Shown in pieces: positions 22,547 to 32,121 of a stretch of 64,000 nt of DNA. A program made the translations under genes and the position numbers. Position 1 is the stretch's first letter. Each line of letters opens with the position of its first letter. Location of the stretch: NCBI GenBank assembly GCA_030278955.1, contig JAOANR010000002.1, positions 13,269,094 to 13,333,093 of the forward strand, given 5' to 3'. The notes below the pieces were generated by a model, which did not search any database, was not told the origin of the DNA, and was given only the letters and a program-made list of their open reading frames with translations. The DNA is from Hygrophila difformis. Its lineage: Eukaryota; Streptophyta; Magnoliopsida; Lamiales; Acanthaceae.

Positions 22547-22556
22547 CCTTATATAG
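22547..22556 (-). promoter_or_regulatory. TATA box of LTR B
   Basis: CTATATAAGG on the minus strand, about 60 bases downstream of the first array of LTR B. It is the likely start region of the element B transcript and matches 5135-5143 in LTR A. Confidence 0.55.
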
Positions 22557-22613
22557 GTGGGAAACCTTAGGCCCATGGGCCCCCAGGCCTTAAAATTTGA
22601 ATTCTGGCCAGGT

Positions 22614-22880
22614 TACGACGCTATCCTTGGCTTCGTCGCTATCCATTACTACGACGTTATAGGTGTTGCGTCGTAGTCTTCCACTTCGAATACACTTCCT
22701 TGCCTCTAGGTGAACAGCCTACGACGCTATGCTCGGCTATGTCGCTACACTTGGTCTACGACGCTATGTTTGACGTCGTAGTTCGTCCTTCAGAGTCCTG
22801 CCTCATCTTCTGCCTACGACGCTATACTCGGCTTACGACGCTATACATGGTTAACGTCGTAGTTGAGTGTAGCGTCGTAA
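22614..22880 (-). repeat. TACGACGCTA word array 1 of LTR B
   Basis: Words TACGACGCTA and TAGCGTCGTA in direct and inverse order upstream of the LTR TATA box. It is the counterpart of 4822-5066 in LTR A, where the word is TTGTCGCGGA. Confidence 0.85.
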
Positions 22881-23166
22881 TTTCCTGAAAAATTCGACTT
22901 TTTGTGGGTTTTTATTTCTTTTCCCATCTTTTTCATTCCTTTTTCTTTTCTTTTCTTTTTCTCATGTTTTTTTATTTTTCTAACATAAATGTGTAACAAA
23001 ATTACATATTTATGCATTTTTCATACCAGCTCAATATTTTTACAAATATGCATAAATCAGTCTAATTCTACTGCTTTCTTATTTAATATAAGACCGGAAT
23101 GCGATCAAATGCCCGTTTTAGACACGGAAATGGATTGAAAATAATGGATATTTCTGGCCATTATCA

Positions 23167-24717
23167 CCGTCGCATTCCATGCATTTCAATGTCTGCTAGC
23201 ACCTCTTCACCGCTCTTATACCTTGGTGGCGACCCGTGTTCCTCTCGATCCTTCATGAATTTTGACTTATCAACTCTGAAAGGATGATCGGGAGGCAGAA
23301 ACCTCCTGTGAACATCGAACCAGGACTGTTTGCCACCCTCTTTTAGCCTAATGGATTCGGTCTCTTCCATACATACCGGGCAAGCCGTTTTCCCATATGT
23401 GCTCCAACCCGACAACATAGAATACGCCGGGAAGTCCCCAATTGTCCACATCAATGCCGCCTTGAGTTGAAAGTTTTGCTTGGAATATCTGTCATAAGTT
23501 GTGACCCCAACTACCCACAAATCCAATAGCTCAGCTATCAACGGCTGTAAGTACACATCTATCCCTTGTTTTGGGCTTGATCTCCCAGGGATTATACATG
23601 TCAAAAACATGTATTCGTCTTTCATACACATGCCGGGCGGGAGATTGTAAGGGGTTAGAATAACTGGCCAACAAGAGTACTGTGAACCTGACTGGCCAAA
23701 TGGTTGGAAACCATCCGTGCATAACCCCAAACGGACATTCCGTCCCTCAGCAGCAAAATTTGGATGAAGTGTGTCAAAGTGCTTCCATGCCCTCGAGTCG
23801 CATGGATGACACATCTCACCGGAAGACCCATGATCATGTCCCACATGCCAAGTCATATGCTCCGCAGTCGTCTCTGAAGCGTACAACCTTTTTAATCGGT
23901 TTGTTAGTGGGAAATAGAACATGTACTTGCGTGCAAGCCGTGACGTGGAATTTGTTTCCCTAAACCGAGGCCCGTCACAGAATTTGCATCTATCTAATGA
24001 TGCATCGTTACGCCAATACATCATACAACCTTTAGGACAACAATCTATTTTCTGAACAGGTAGCCCCAACCCCTCGAGTAGCTTCTTCGCCTCGTAAAAG
24101 TTCTTTACCATGGCATTATCCTCAGGAAGTGTATCTATTATGAGTTGGCATAAAGTGTCGAAACACCTCTCAGACAAATTATGTTCAGCCTTAATATTTA
24201 ACAACCTAGCAATTGTTGACAATAAAGTCATTTTCTTGCATCCAGGCCACAGATCCTTGTCCGCCACCTCCAACATACGGTAGAACATGCTCTCTTGTGC
24301 GTTAGGTTCCTCGGGGGGCCTCGGTTCATCACCTTCATCGGGCGGTGTTGTATTCGGAATTTCAAATCCCATACCATCGAACACCATCTGTATATAAGCA
24401 TCTTCAGTGGCGGGCCTTGAAGAGCCGGCCGTTTCAGGAACCTCTGAACTAGAAGGGTGGTGTGACTCTCCGTGACACGTCCACCTTTCGTAGTTCAGTA
24501 CGAATCCATTGCATTGTAGATGATACTTGATGTCATCATCAGGTAGATAACACTTATTCCTACATTGTCTACACGGACACCTTAGTTTTCGCTGTGCTCT
24601 ATCCACGTTTGGGTTTTGATGAGACGTAATCAGGAACAAATCAACTCCACTCTTAAATTCTGATGTCAGTACTCCCATTTCACGACGGGAGCGGTACATC
24701 CAACTCCGGTCCATCAC
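23167..24717 (-). pseudogene. CACTA transposase (TNP2-like), cut by an LTR
   Basis: 517 codons remain open. The N-terminus (RSWMYRSRREMG, then CPCRQCRNKC) is the transposase-associated zinc-binding domain of plant En/Spm proteins. The transposase_21-type core follows (KGCMMYWRNDASLDRCKFC; RLGLCTDGFQPFG; GDFPAYSMLSGWSTYGK; CPVCMEET). The D in LCTDGF is a likely catalytic acidic residue of the family. Full TNP2-like proteins are longer, so the C-terminal part is missing. The frame ends because element B inserted here and its first bases supply TGA. The protein catalysed cut-and-paste transposition in the nucleus. Confidence 0.88.
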
Positions 24718-25620
24718 CTACATTAATATATTTTCCTCATTTTGGTTAATATAGACTAAGTGGATGTTACATGGTTTGGTCCATTGCATTAATTCAATGC
24801 GTTAAATTAATTTAATTCTAATTTACCCTAAGGTGGATTAAACTAAGTGGATGTTACATGAATATGTTGTCATCGTATAATTGCCTTTAAATTAAATCAA
24901 TTTAACCTATAAACACAAGTGGACAAGTTGATTTCAATCCAATCAATCAACTAGAATAAATTCATCCTATTCTTAACTTATTTCAATTCAACAACTCCAC
25001 ATTCATTCCGAATATACAATCCATCTATAAAGCCTAATTGAAATACTAAGTTCATCCTATATCATAAACAAACACTTTGCACAATATGAATACTATAAAA
25101 CCAATGATGAGAACAACCCAAAAATAGTTCAACAAGCCATAAGTTTCTCTTACGACATCCAAATTAAGCATATCATATATGCAAAATTCATCTACTCGAC
25201 GAGAGCTTTCCAATTACGTGCTTATAATTTCTAGAATCTAAATATTTTGTGCGCAAATTACGAAAACAGCCTGCTGCCCGGAAACTAGCCACATGCAATC
25301 TCGATATTTTTTTTTCCTATTTTGCGAATTTGCTAACAAACATATCAAACATAATGTCCAACACTCGATATTCTTTCTATAATCTCATATTCCAACATCA
25401 ATTAAAAAAAATAAAGTCATTTCAACCTCAAGCTAATAAAACGAAACACAACAAAAATGTGCCCAAAATTTTGAACAATCGAATATCTAAAATGAAGAGG
25501 AGTAGTCAATCGAATACCTTGGGTGATTACACGAATGGACTCGAAATGCTCCCTTCGAGAGAAACCTCCACTGCTTCTTCTCGAATGGACTTGCGGGGGT
25601 GGCTCGAAAGTGCTCCATGA
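24718..25620 (-). other. CACTA sequence upstream of the transposase ATG
   Basis: AT-rich, with no recognisable protein. It probably contains the first intron and 5' untranslated region of the transposase gene, since the GC-rich leader-like segment lies farther upstream at 25620-25790. Confidence 0.4.
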
Positions 25621-25789
25621 ACGAGGGAGGGCGACGGCGGCGTGACGGACGGCGGCGGCGGCGTCGGCGGGGTCGGCGGCGGTCGGAATGGTGGTCGGGG
25701 GTCGAACCGATCGGCGTTCGCGAGAGAGAGAGGGAGTGGAGGAAGTTCTGTGTGTTTCTGTTTCTGTTCGCGAATTGGGGATTTAATCC

Positions 25790-25965
25790 CTAGGTAACGC
25801 GGTCGGTATCACCGACCACACGCGTAGTGGTCGGTGATTTGGTCGACTTTTAAGCCGGGACCCCACAACGGCTTAATTTTGCCGACCACCGCTTGCGGTC
25901 GGCGCTGCGGTCGGTAAATCCGACCCGCATCGCGGTGGTCGGTAAACACTGTTTTTCTTGTAGTG
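25790..25965 (-). repeat. CACTA terminal and subterminal repeats
   Basis: The terminal CACTACAAGAAAAAC is followed by repeated CCGACC and GGTCGG words in both orientations. These are the type of subterminal sites bound by CACTA-encoded proteins (family knowledge). Confidence 0.75.
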
Positions 25966-25968
25966 ATG

Positions 25969-26088
25969 GGACATAGTAATTATAGTATAAGAAAAACCTA
26001 AGCACTCACCTAAAAATATTTATTCTTTTCCATGTGCAGTAGTATATCCATAATAGGTTGTGGATCGCACAGCCAGAAAGTGAGAAAT
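25969..26088 (+). mobile_element. Helitron-like 3' tail, first copy (partial)
   Basis: About 110 bases are similar to 31320-31440, including GCACTCACCTAAAAATATTT, and end with a stem GGTTGTG...GCACAGCC. The CTAG end is not preserved here, because the LINE begins within a few bases. The CACTA element inserted next to it on the left. Confidence 0.45.
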
Positions 26089-29000
26089 TCACTTTTATTT
26101 TTTTTGGTGAACATGACGCCAAGCGTCGGCAAAGAGGAAAAAACTAAAAAAAACTACAGAACGGGGGGTGAAGAGAGAAAAGCAAAAAACAAAGAAACAG
26201 AAGCCCGAAGGCCCTCAAAACCGCGGGAACCACACTCCCGCCCTATCTGCTGCCAACGCCGAGGACACCTCATCCGGAGGAAAAGCCCATGAGGTGAAGA
26301 ATTCTTCAATTCTCACCCCATGCTTAGCAAGAGAATCAGCAACCGTATTACCTTCACGCAAAATATGGAACCAACGAGCTCCAGGGAGCTGAGCACCCAG
26401 ATCTGCAATAGACCGAGACAAAGGATGAAGCCAATGTTCATCCCTCGTACCATTCCGAAGAATTCGCAAGGCCTCAATGGAGTCAGAATAACAAATAACA
26501 TCCTCAACCCCCAAGGCTAGGAGGCGTTGTAAGCCATTTAAAATGCCATGGAGTTCAGCAACTAGATTAGAAGCGACACCAATCGACCCAGCGAAGCCTT
26601 CAATCCAAGCCCCATGCGCATCCCGAATGACACCACCGAAGCCAGCAGGACCCAGATTGCCCAATGAGCTATCATCTACATGAAGAATATAACCACGTGC
26701 CTCCAAAGGATTCCACGAAACCCATCTAGGAGTTACAACTCGAGGCGGCTTCCCGAACACCCGATTAATGCAATCTCCCAGGAATCGAGCTCTTCTCACT
26801 ATTTCCTCAATGTCCACCACTTCACCTTTCATGACAACAATGTTTCGACCCTTCCCAATCTCCCACATAGTAGCCCAATGCAGACTAGTCCATTTACCAC
26901 ACTTCTGTATGAAGCTAGAGGTAATATCATCACCCTCATCCTGCCCCCACGACGGAATGGCAAGACCAAGTCTGTTCCAAACAGCCACCGCCCACGAGCA
27001 CTGGAAAAATAAATGCGGAATGGACTCACGATGCAGACCACACACTTCGCATATTGGAGATTCAGCAATATTTCGTCTAAATCTTACATCATTCGCTGGA
27101 AGAGAATTGTGGGCAATCAGCCATAACAGAAATCTCACCTTCTCCGGAGCCCGTATGCACCATACCCACGATCGAGTCCTATCCCTTCTCATCCCTTTCT
27201 GAGACAGGAGCCAGGTGTAACTCCCCTTCACCTTATATCTTCCATCAACGTCCCCCATCCAACGCATGGAGTCAGCGATGGTAGGATGCAAAACTAAGGG
27301 CCCATAATCATGTAATTCAACTTTAATAGAGTCCGGAAGGGGGGTGTATAGGCTGTCATAAATCCAACATTGATTGTTGAAGACATCCTCACCTTTAGAT
27401 TAGTATCAACTATATGCACATAGGGAATACAAAGAGCTATAGCACCCGCAGCAAGCCATGCCGAGTTCCAGAAATTACAATCCCCCGCACCAATTCTAAT
27501 CCGAAGCCCCGGAGCAAAGATGGAACTCACCTTGACAGTGCTCGGTAGAAAGCAGAAGCCACTGGCCGCGGACCCATGACAGGTTTGGGGGCACCATACT
27601 TGCCCGAGATAAGTGCCACCCATGGTTTAGAGGAAGCCGTAATAAATTCCATGTAACTCTTCCCCAATAACGCCACATTCATATCCCTACTCGAGCGAAT
27701 ACCCAAACCACCCATACCCTTAGGTAACGCCACTTTCGACCAAGCTACAAGATGGAGTCCATGCCCGGCAGCATCTTTCCATATGAATGAGCGAATAAGG
27801 GCATCCATCTTGCTACACAAATCGGAAGGAGCCAGATTAGTTGCATAACATAATTTGAAATCGAAGCCAACACTGAACACGCTAAAGTCAGTCGCCCCAC
27901 CTTGTTCAATAGTGTCCTCTTCCAGTTCCCCAGTCGAGCATGCAACCTTTCATACAAGAATTGGAAGTGATGGTTACGGGCCGCCCCCGTGAAACATTGG
28001 AAAACCAAGATACTTCCCCAAATCATTGGTGAATTCAACATCCAGAATATTAGCAATACCATGGCACAAGCTACTAGGCACGGAGGCAGAAGCTAGGGCA
28101 TGAGATTTACGAGGGTTGATACGAAGACCCGATTGAGCAGCAAAGTTGCTTAACACGTCATCCATACAACTGGCACTCTCAAGGGAAGCTTCAGAAAATA
28201 GGAGAAGGTCGTCGACGAACATTAGGTGGGAGATAGGAGGAGCCTCACGGCATAAAATAACAGGTCGCCACCCTCCCTCATTAACCTTGGCCAATATGGA
28301 ATGAGAGAGTTTCTCCATAATAATAATGAATAGGTATGGCGATAACGGGTCTCCCTGGCGAAGGACCTTAGTTGAAGTAATTGGCGGAAGCGCTGCTCCA
28401 TTCCAGAGGATCGAATATACCGGAGAGCGGACGCAAAACATGATTTGACGACATAATGCAAAAGGCAGTCCCATCTCGGAAAGACAACGATCCAAGAACT
28501 CCCAACAAACATTGTCATATGCCTTCTCGAGATCCACCTTTAAAAGAAATTCTCGCCGGCGCCGATGTCGAATGTGAAAGGAGTTAACCACCTCTTGCAA
28601 GGTGATAGCATTCCCGGTTGTGCCACGCCCTGGAAGGAAAGCCGACTACCAAGGACCAATAAAATCTTGCAACACTGGGTTAACAATAACCTTGGTGATG
28701 ATTTTATAGCTTACATTGCAAAGACTAATTGGCCGGAAATGGCGTATCTCCTTTGGCACTTCAATCTTGGGAATAAGACAAATAAAGGTTGCTGCTAACT
28801 CAGGATCAAACTGCCCTGTCTGTAGAGCCTTAGGGTATAAACATCCCCTCCAACCGACTTCCAATACTGTTTATAAAATATAGGAGGAAAACCATCATGT
28901 CCGGGAGCTGAGAGCCCTTTCAAACCGTCAACTGCCTCCTTAACTTCTTGTCCACTCACCTCGGCAGCTAAGAATGACACATCCTCCAGCGTTGGCAAAG

Positions 29001-30387
29001 TGGCAAGCAAGGGGTGATTGTTCTGTGATCCACCTGAATAACCATAAGCCCCTCTAAAATTATCAACAATATGAGACTGAAGAGCCGAAGCATCAGTGGT
29101 CCAGTGGCCTCCAATATCAAGCCCAAGAATTCTTGCCCGTTGCCGTCGAATCATAGTTTGTGCATGGAAATACCACGTGTTCCGATCCCCCAATTTTAAC
29201 CAAGAGTCACGATATTTCTGGTGCCATAGCATCTCTTCCTGCGCAAGCACCTCATCCAATTCCCGACGGAGAGTACCCTCCAGGCGATGCATGCAAGCCG
29301 AATCCCAGCGGATCAACACCTTTCGTACTCCCTCAATCCGTCGTAGCAGTTTTTGTTTACGTCGCTTGATATTACCAAAGGTCGTTTCATTAAAGAATTT
29401 CGAAGACTCTTGGACTTGGCGAAGCTTAGTCTGGAACGACGACCCTCCCATAATCCAGGCCGAATCCACCACATGCTCATACAAAGGATGTGATGACCAC
29501 ATGGCTTCCCATCGAAATGGCCTTTCTTGTCGAGGCACGTCCTGTCTGAAACATCTAAGCAAAAGGCGTTGTGATCAGAATTGCGCCGCGGCAAGACCTC
29601 CACAAAGCCTTCCGGAAAAGCTTGTAACCACCCAAGATTGGCCACAGCCCGGTCCAGACGACGACATGCACGTGGGCCACCAGTAGTGTTCCGCTGACAC
29701 GTAAAAAACTCCCCAACAGTGTGAACCGTGCATAAACCACAATCCTCCAACATGTTGCGGAAAATTTCAACCTGCCGAGGAATAAACTGCATGCCCAAAT
29801 TCTCCGACGAAGATGTGATAGAATTCTAGTCACCAATCGCAAGCCATGCACCTAGAATAGAGGCACTCGTCCCTTGCATGTTAATCCAATCACCTTCCCT
29901 CAAAGATGCATTCGGATTGGCATAAATGGCCCTGAAGGACCACGACGCCGCACCTCTTAGCACCGTAACAGTGGCCATCCTCAAAAAGTTAGCAGCACAC
30001 GAGAAAGAAAATGGGACACCCAGGCGAGCCAATATCCACAATCCACCTGCTTGACCCACCGAGTCCGAGATAAAGATACTCTCATAATTAAGACGATAGA
30101 GCCAAACTCTCAATCGCTCGAATAAGCCCCTTGGTTCCATAAGAATAAATACCGTGGGTCTATAAGTACGTAGCACATCAGCTATGTGGCGTTGTGTATT
30201 CTTTTGCATGGCGCCACGTACATTCCATGCAAGAATATTAAAATCACGGAACTCAATCATAGGATCAAGAAGTATTTCTCGCTTAATATGGGATTAAAAT
30301 TAACAAGAAACTCTGTGAATAAATACACTTAATGTTTATATCAGAATATGGATTATTCACTTAAAATTCTGATATATTATTCACATT
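26089..30387 (-). mobile_element. L1-type LINE, 5'-truncated
   Basis: The minus-strand non-LTR retrotransposon carries ORF2 (endonuclease, reverse transcriptase, zinc knuckle, RNase H) but no ORF1. Its 3' end carries an A-rich tail, seen as TTTTATTTTTTTT near 26093-26105. A candidate target duplication AAGTGAGAAAT occurs at 26078-26088 and 30388-30398. It is tentative because the same motif recurs nearby in inverted form. The 130 bases before ORF2 show nothing recognisable. Confidence 0.8.
26215..30260 (-). pseudogene. LINE ORF2 polyprotein, several frameshifts and stops
   Basis: Pieces in order: endonuclease (NILAWNVRGA; ILMEPRGL; a stop after WLAIGD; SDHNAF farther on), spacer helix region, and reverse transcriptase. 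The RT shows LKVDLEKAYDNVCWEFL, RQGDPLSPYLF and the active-site motif FVDD. Then come a zinc-knuckle region (VRFLLWLIAHNSLP; CEVCGLHRESIPHLFFQC) and a C-terminal RNase H with GPAGFGGVIRDAHG, AELHG and a C-terminal EGNTVADSLAKHG. At least five breaks separate the pieces (near 29826, 29560, 28800, 28000 and 27290), so the gene is dead. It is a typical plant L1 ORF2 in length and order. Confidence 0.88.
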
Positions 30388-30398
30388 AAGTGAGAAAT

Positions 30399-31319
30399 AT
30401 ACTTAATGTTTGTAATTTTAATTTTATATACTGCTTATGGCCTTTTGAGTATGATAAATATTAGTAAATTCTAATATCTCGAGTAGGAAAGAGTATGATA
30501 TAAGGAAGACAACTCGAATAATAATAATTGTAGTTGTACTTGTACACACCTGCATTTTTCCTTCCACAAAATCTAATCACTAGCTTATCTAAAAATAATT
30601 TTTCCCCTTCCATGTGCCGCTATTAAAATACAAGTCCAAATAAATAGACAATAAACTACATTTTGGAAAAGGATATTGTAGCCAGGGTACGTTCTGGATA
30701 ATTCAAGCTCAAGGAAATAAGGGGTGCCCAATTAAATGTAAGAAAAATACAAAAACAAAAGCTATTCAATTTTAGGGTTAGGGTAGCCCTGACTCCCGAC
30801 CTATAGGTTGGGCGTTTGATCCCGCGCGGCACCCTATTCCTCCCTTTGTTCCTTTATAATTTGTATGGCATGGGCTCACATCACCCTTTCTTAGCCTGTA
30901 TAGGCTATTCAAGAAAAAAAGAAAAAAAATCATATCTTTTCATATGGACAAATTAATCTCCTCATATTTTTTCAATTTAACTAGAACCTAAGGTGTTAGA
31001 GTTAAAAGCATGATCCCAAATTTTGACAGCAATTCCTTTCCTTACATCGCCCAATTTGTCCATATATTTAACATAAAATTGAATAGAAATATAATTGTTT
31101 TTAAAATTCAATCATAAAAAAATTATTCTTTACAAAAGAGAAAAAACTTTATGCAAAACGCCAATTCATTTATTTTATCTTTTCCTGTTTTTTCTTATAA
31201 AAAACACACACTCTCATGTGAATGAAAAGAATTTCCATCCCCATATTGTAAATTGTAACAGTCCTACTCTTATGACATTAGCTCTCAAGTAAGTTTCTTT
31301 CAAAGGATATTAATATTTG
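30399..31319. other. AT-rich non-coding stretch between LINE and Helitron tail
   Basis: No gene is seen, except a possible SINE at about 30770-30925. The first 20 bases repeat, inverted and imperfectly, a motif at 30266-30285. Parts may belong to the body of the Helitron-like element whose 3' tail ends at 31440. Confidence 0.4.
30770..30925 (+). repeat. Possible tRNA-derived SINE
   Basis: The segment GCGTTTGATCCCGCG resembles a pol III B box. The 150-base segment ends in AAGAAAAAAAGAAAAAAAAT, like a SINE tail. The A box is not convincing, and I see no clear target duplication. Confidence 0.3.
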
Positions 31320-31440
31320 TAGGACATAGAAACTATAATATAAGGAAAATATAAGCACTCACCTAAAAATATTTTTTCTTTTTTCACGGGCAGTTGTATA
31401 TCCAAAATACGTTGTGCATCGCACAACGAGAAATTCCTAG
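31320..31440 (+). mobile_element. Helitron-like 3' terminus
   Basis: The stem GTTGTGC-ATC-GCACAAC (31411-31427) is followed by nine bases and CTAG (31437-31440), with T next. Helitron 3' ends have exactly this form: a hairpin about 10 bases before CTRR, with T as the following host base. A second copy of the tail lies at 25969-26088. I did not find the 5' TC end. Confidence 0.6.
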
Positions 31441-32121
31441 TATCTTCTTATATTGTTCATTATATGACATAAAGAAATTAATTTGTTAGTCACCAAAGTG
31501 ACCAAATTAATTTTAATGTTGTGTAACACCCCGGTTTTTGGTCACCCAGGTCGGGGTGTCACCGCCACACCTCCCTAGCAAGACACGGTTTCTCCGAGCT
31601 TACTAAAGAGATGCAAGGCTATGGTTTTTCAGAATTTAAAATATTCAAACAGCCCATTCATATATAATTTAAAAATAATAAATCAAAGTTGCAGCGGAAA
31701 ATAATATTTACATAAGTACAATGCAGCGGAATTTAGATATAGGGCCAACATGGCCTAATCACGGGTTAAACAGGCCCGTTCATGCAAGATCTAGTCTAAT
31801 ACAAAAAAAAATTCAAAATAATATATCATCCCAAGCTTCCCGTGTATGCATATGACGATGCATAATTCTCAACTCTGGAATGAAAGAAATAAAAATGGTT
31901 TTGGTCAGCACTGCGTGGTGAGTAAGTTAACACGTACAAGATTATGAGGTTTCAAAGCCTTTATTTAAATTTAATGAAAACATGTGCATAATTTAAACAA
32001 TTCATGTAATCGCATAATTTAGAAGACATGGATTCATAAGATCATCAATATAGCTTGCAACGTAATTAAATAAGTTGCCATAAATTTACAAACACAAATT
32101 ATCAAGGACTTAATTGGATTC

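Larger units (their letters stand above)
9226..23166 (-). mobile_element. Gypsy element B (Athila/Tat-like), 5' part, interrupted
   Basis: Minus-strand gypsy element related to A. From its 5' end it has LTR B (23166-18935), a tRNA-Asp primer site, a leader, a TACGACGCTA array, a TATA box, a spliced gene of unknown function and then a cut at 9226 where element A entered. E1 (10256-16967) lies in the intron of that gene. B itself entered the transposase gene of a CACTA element: the first three LTR bases (TGA) end that frame. The rest of B, including gag-pol, must lie beyond element A, outside the window. Confidence 0.8.
18935..23166 (-). repeat. 5' LTR of element B (about 4.2 kb)
   Basis: On the minus strand it starts TGATAATGGCC and ends GTTTCA at the primer site. 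It is homologous to LTR A. It contains two TACGACGCTA arrays (21645-21900 and 22614-22880) and a TATA box. Near its 3' end (about 19100-19170) there are two internal copies of the LTR-end sequence. No coding frame is supportable. Confidence 0.85.
23167..25965 (-). mobile_element. CACTA (En/Spm) DNA transposon, 5' part
   Basis: The minus-strand terminus at 25965 reads CACTACAAGAAAAAC, the classical plant CACTA end. It is followed by a subterminal region rich in GGTCGG/CCGACC words (25800-25950), a GC-rich stretch (about 25620-25720), and then the TNP2-type transposase gene. The candidate 3-bp target duplication on this side is ATG (25966-25968). The element is cut at 23167 by element B. Its other end is not in the window. 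Confidence 0.85.

Noticed and set aside
30770..30840. A tRNA gene
   Set aside because: Only the B-box-like segment fits. No cloverleaf could be drawn with a proper A box, so it is kept only as a possible SINE.
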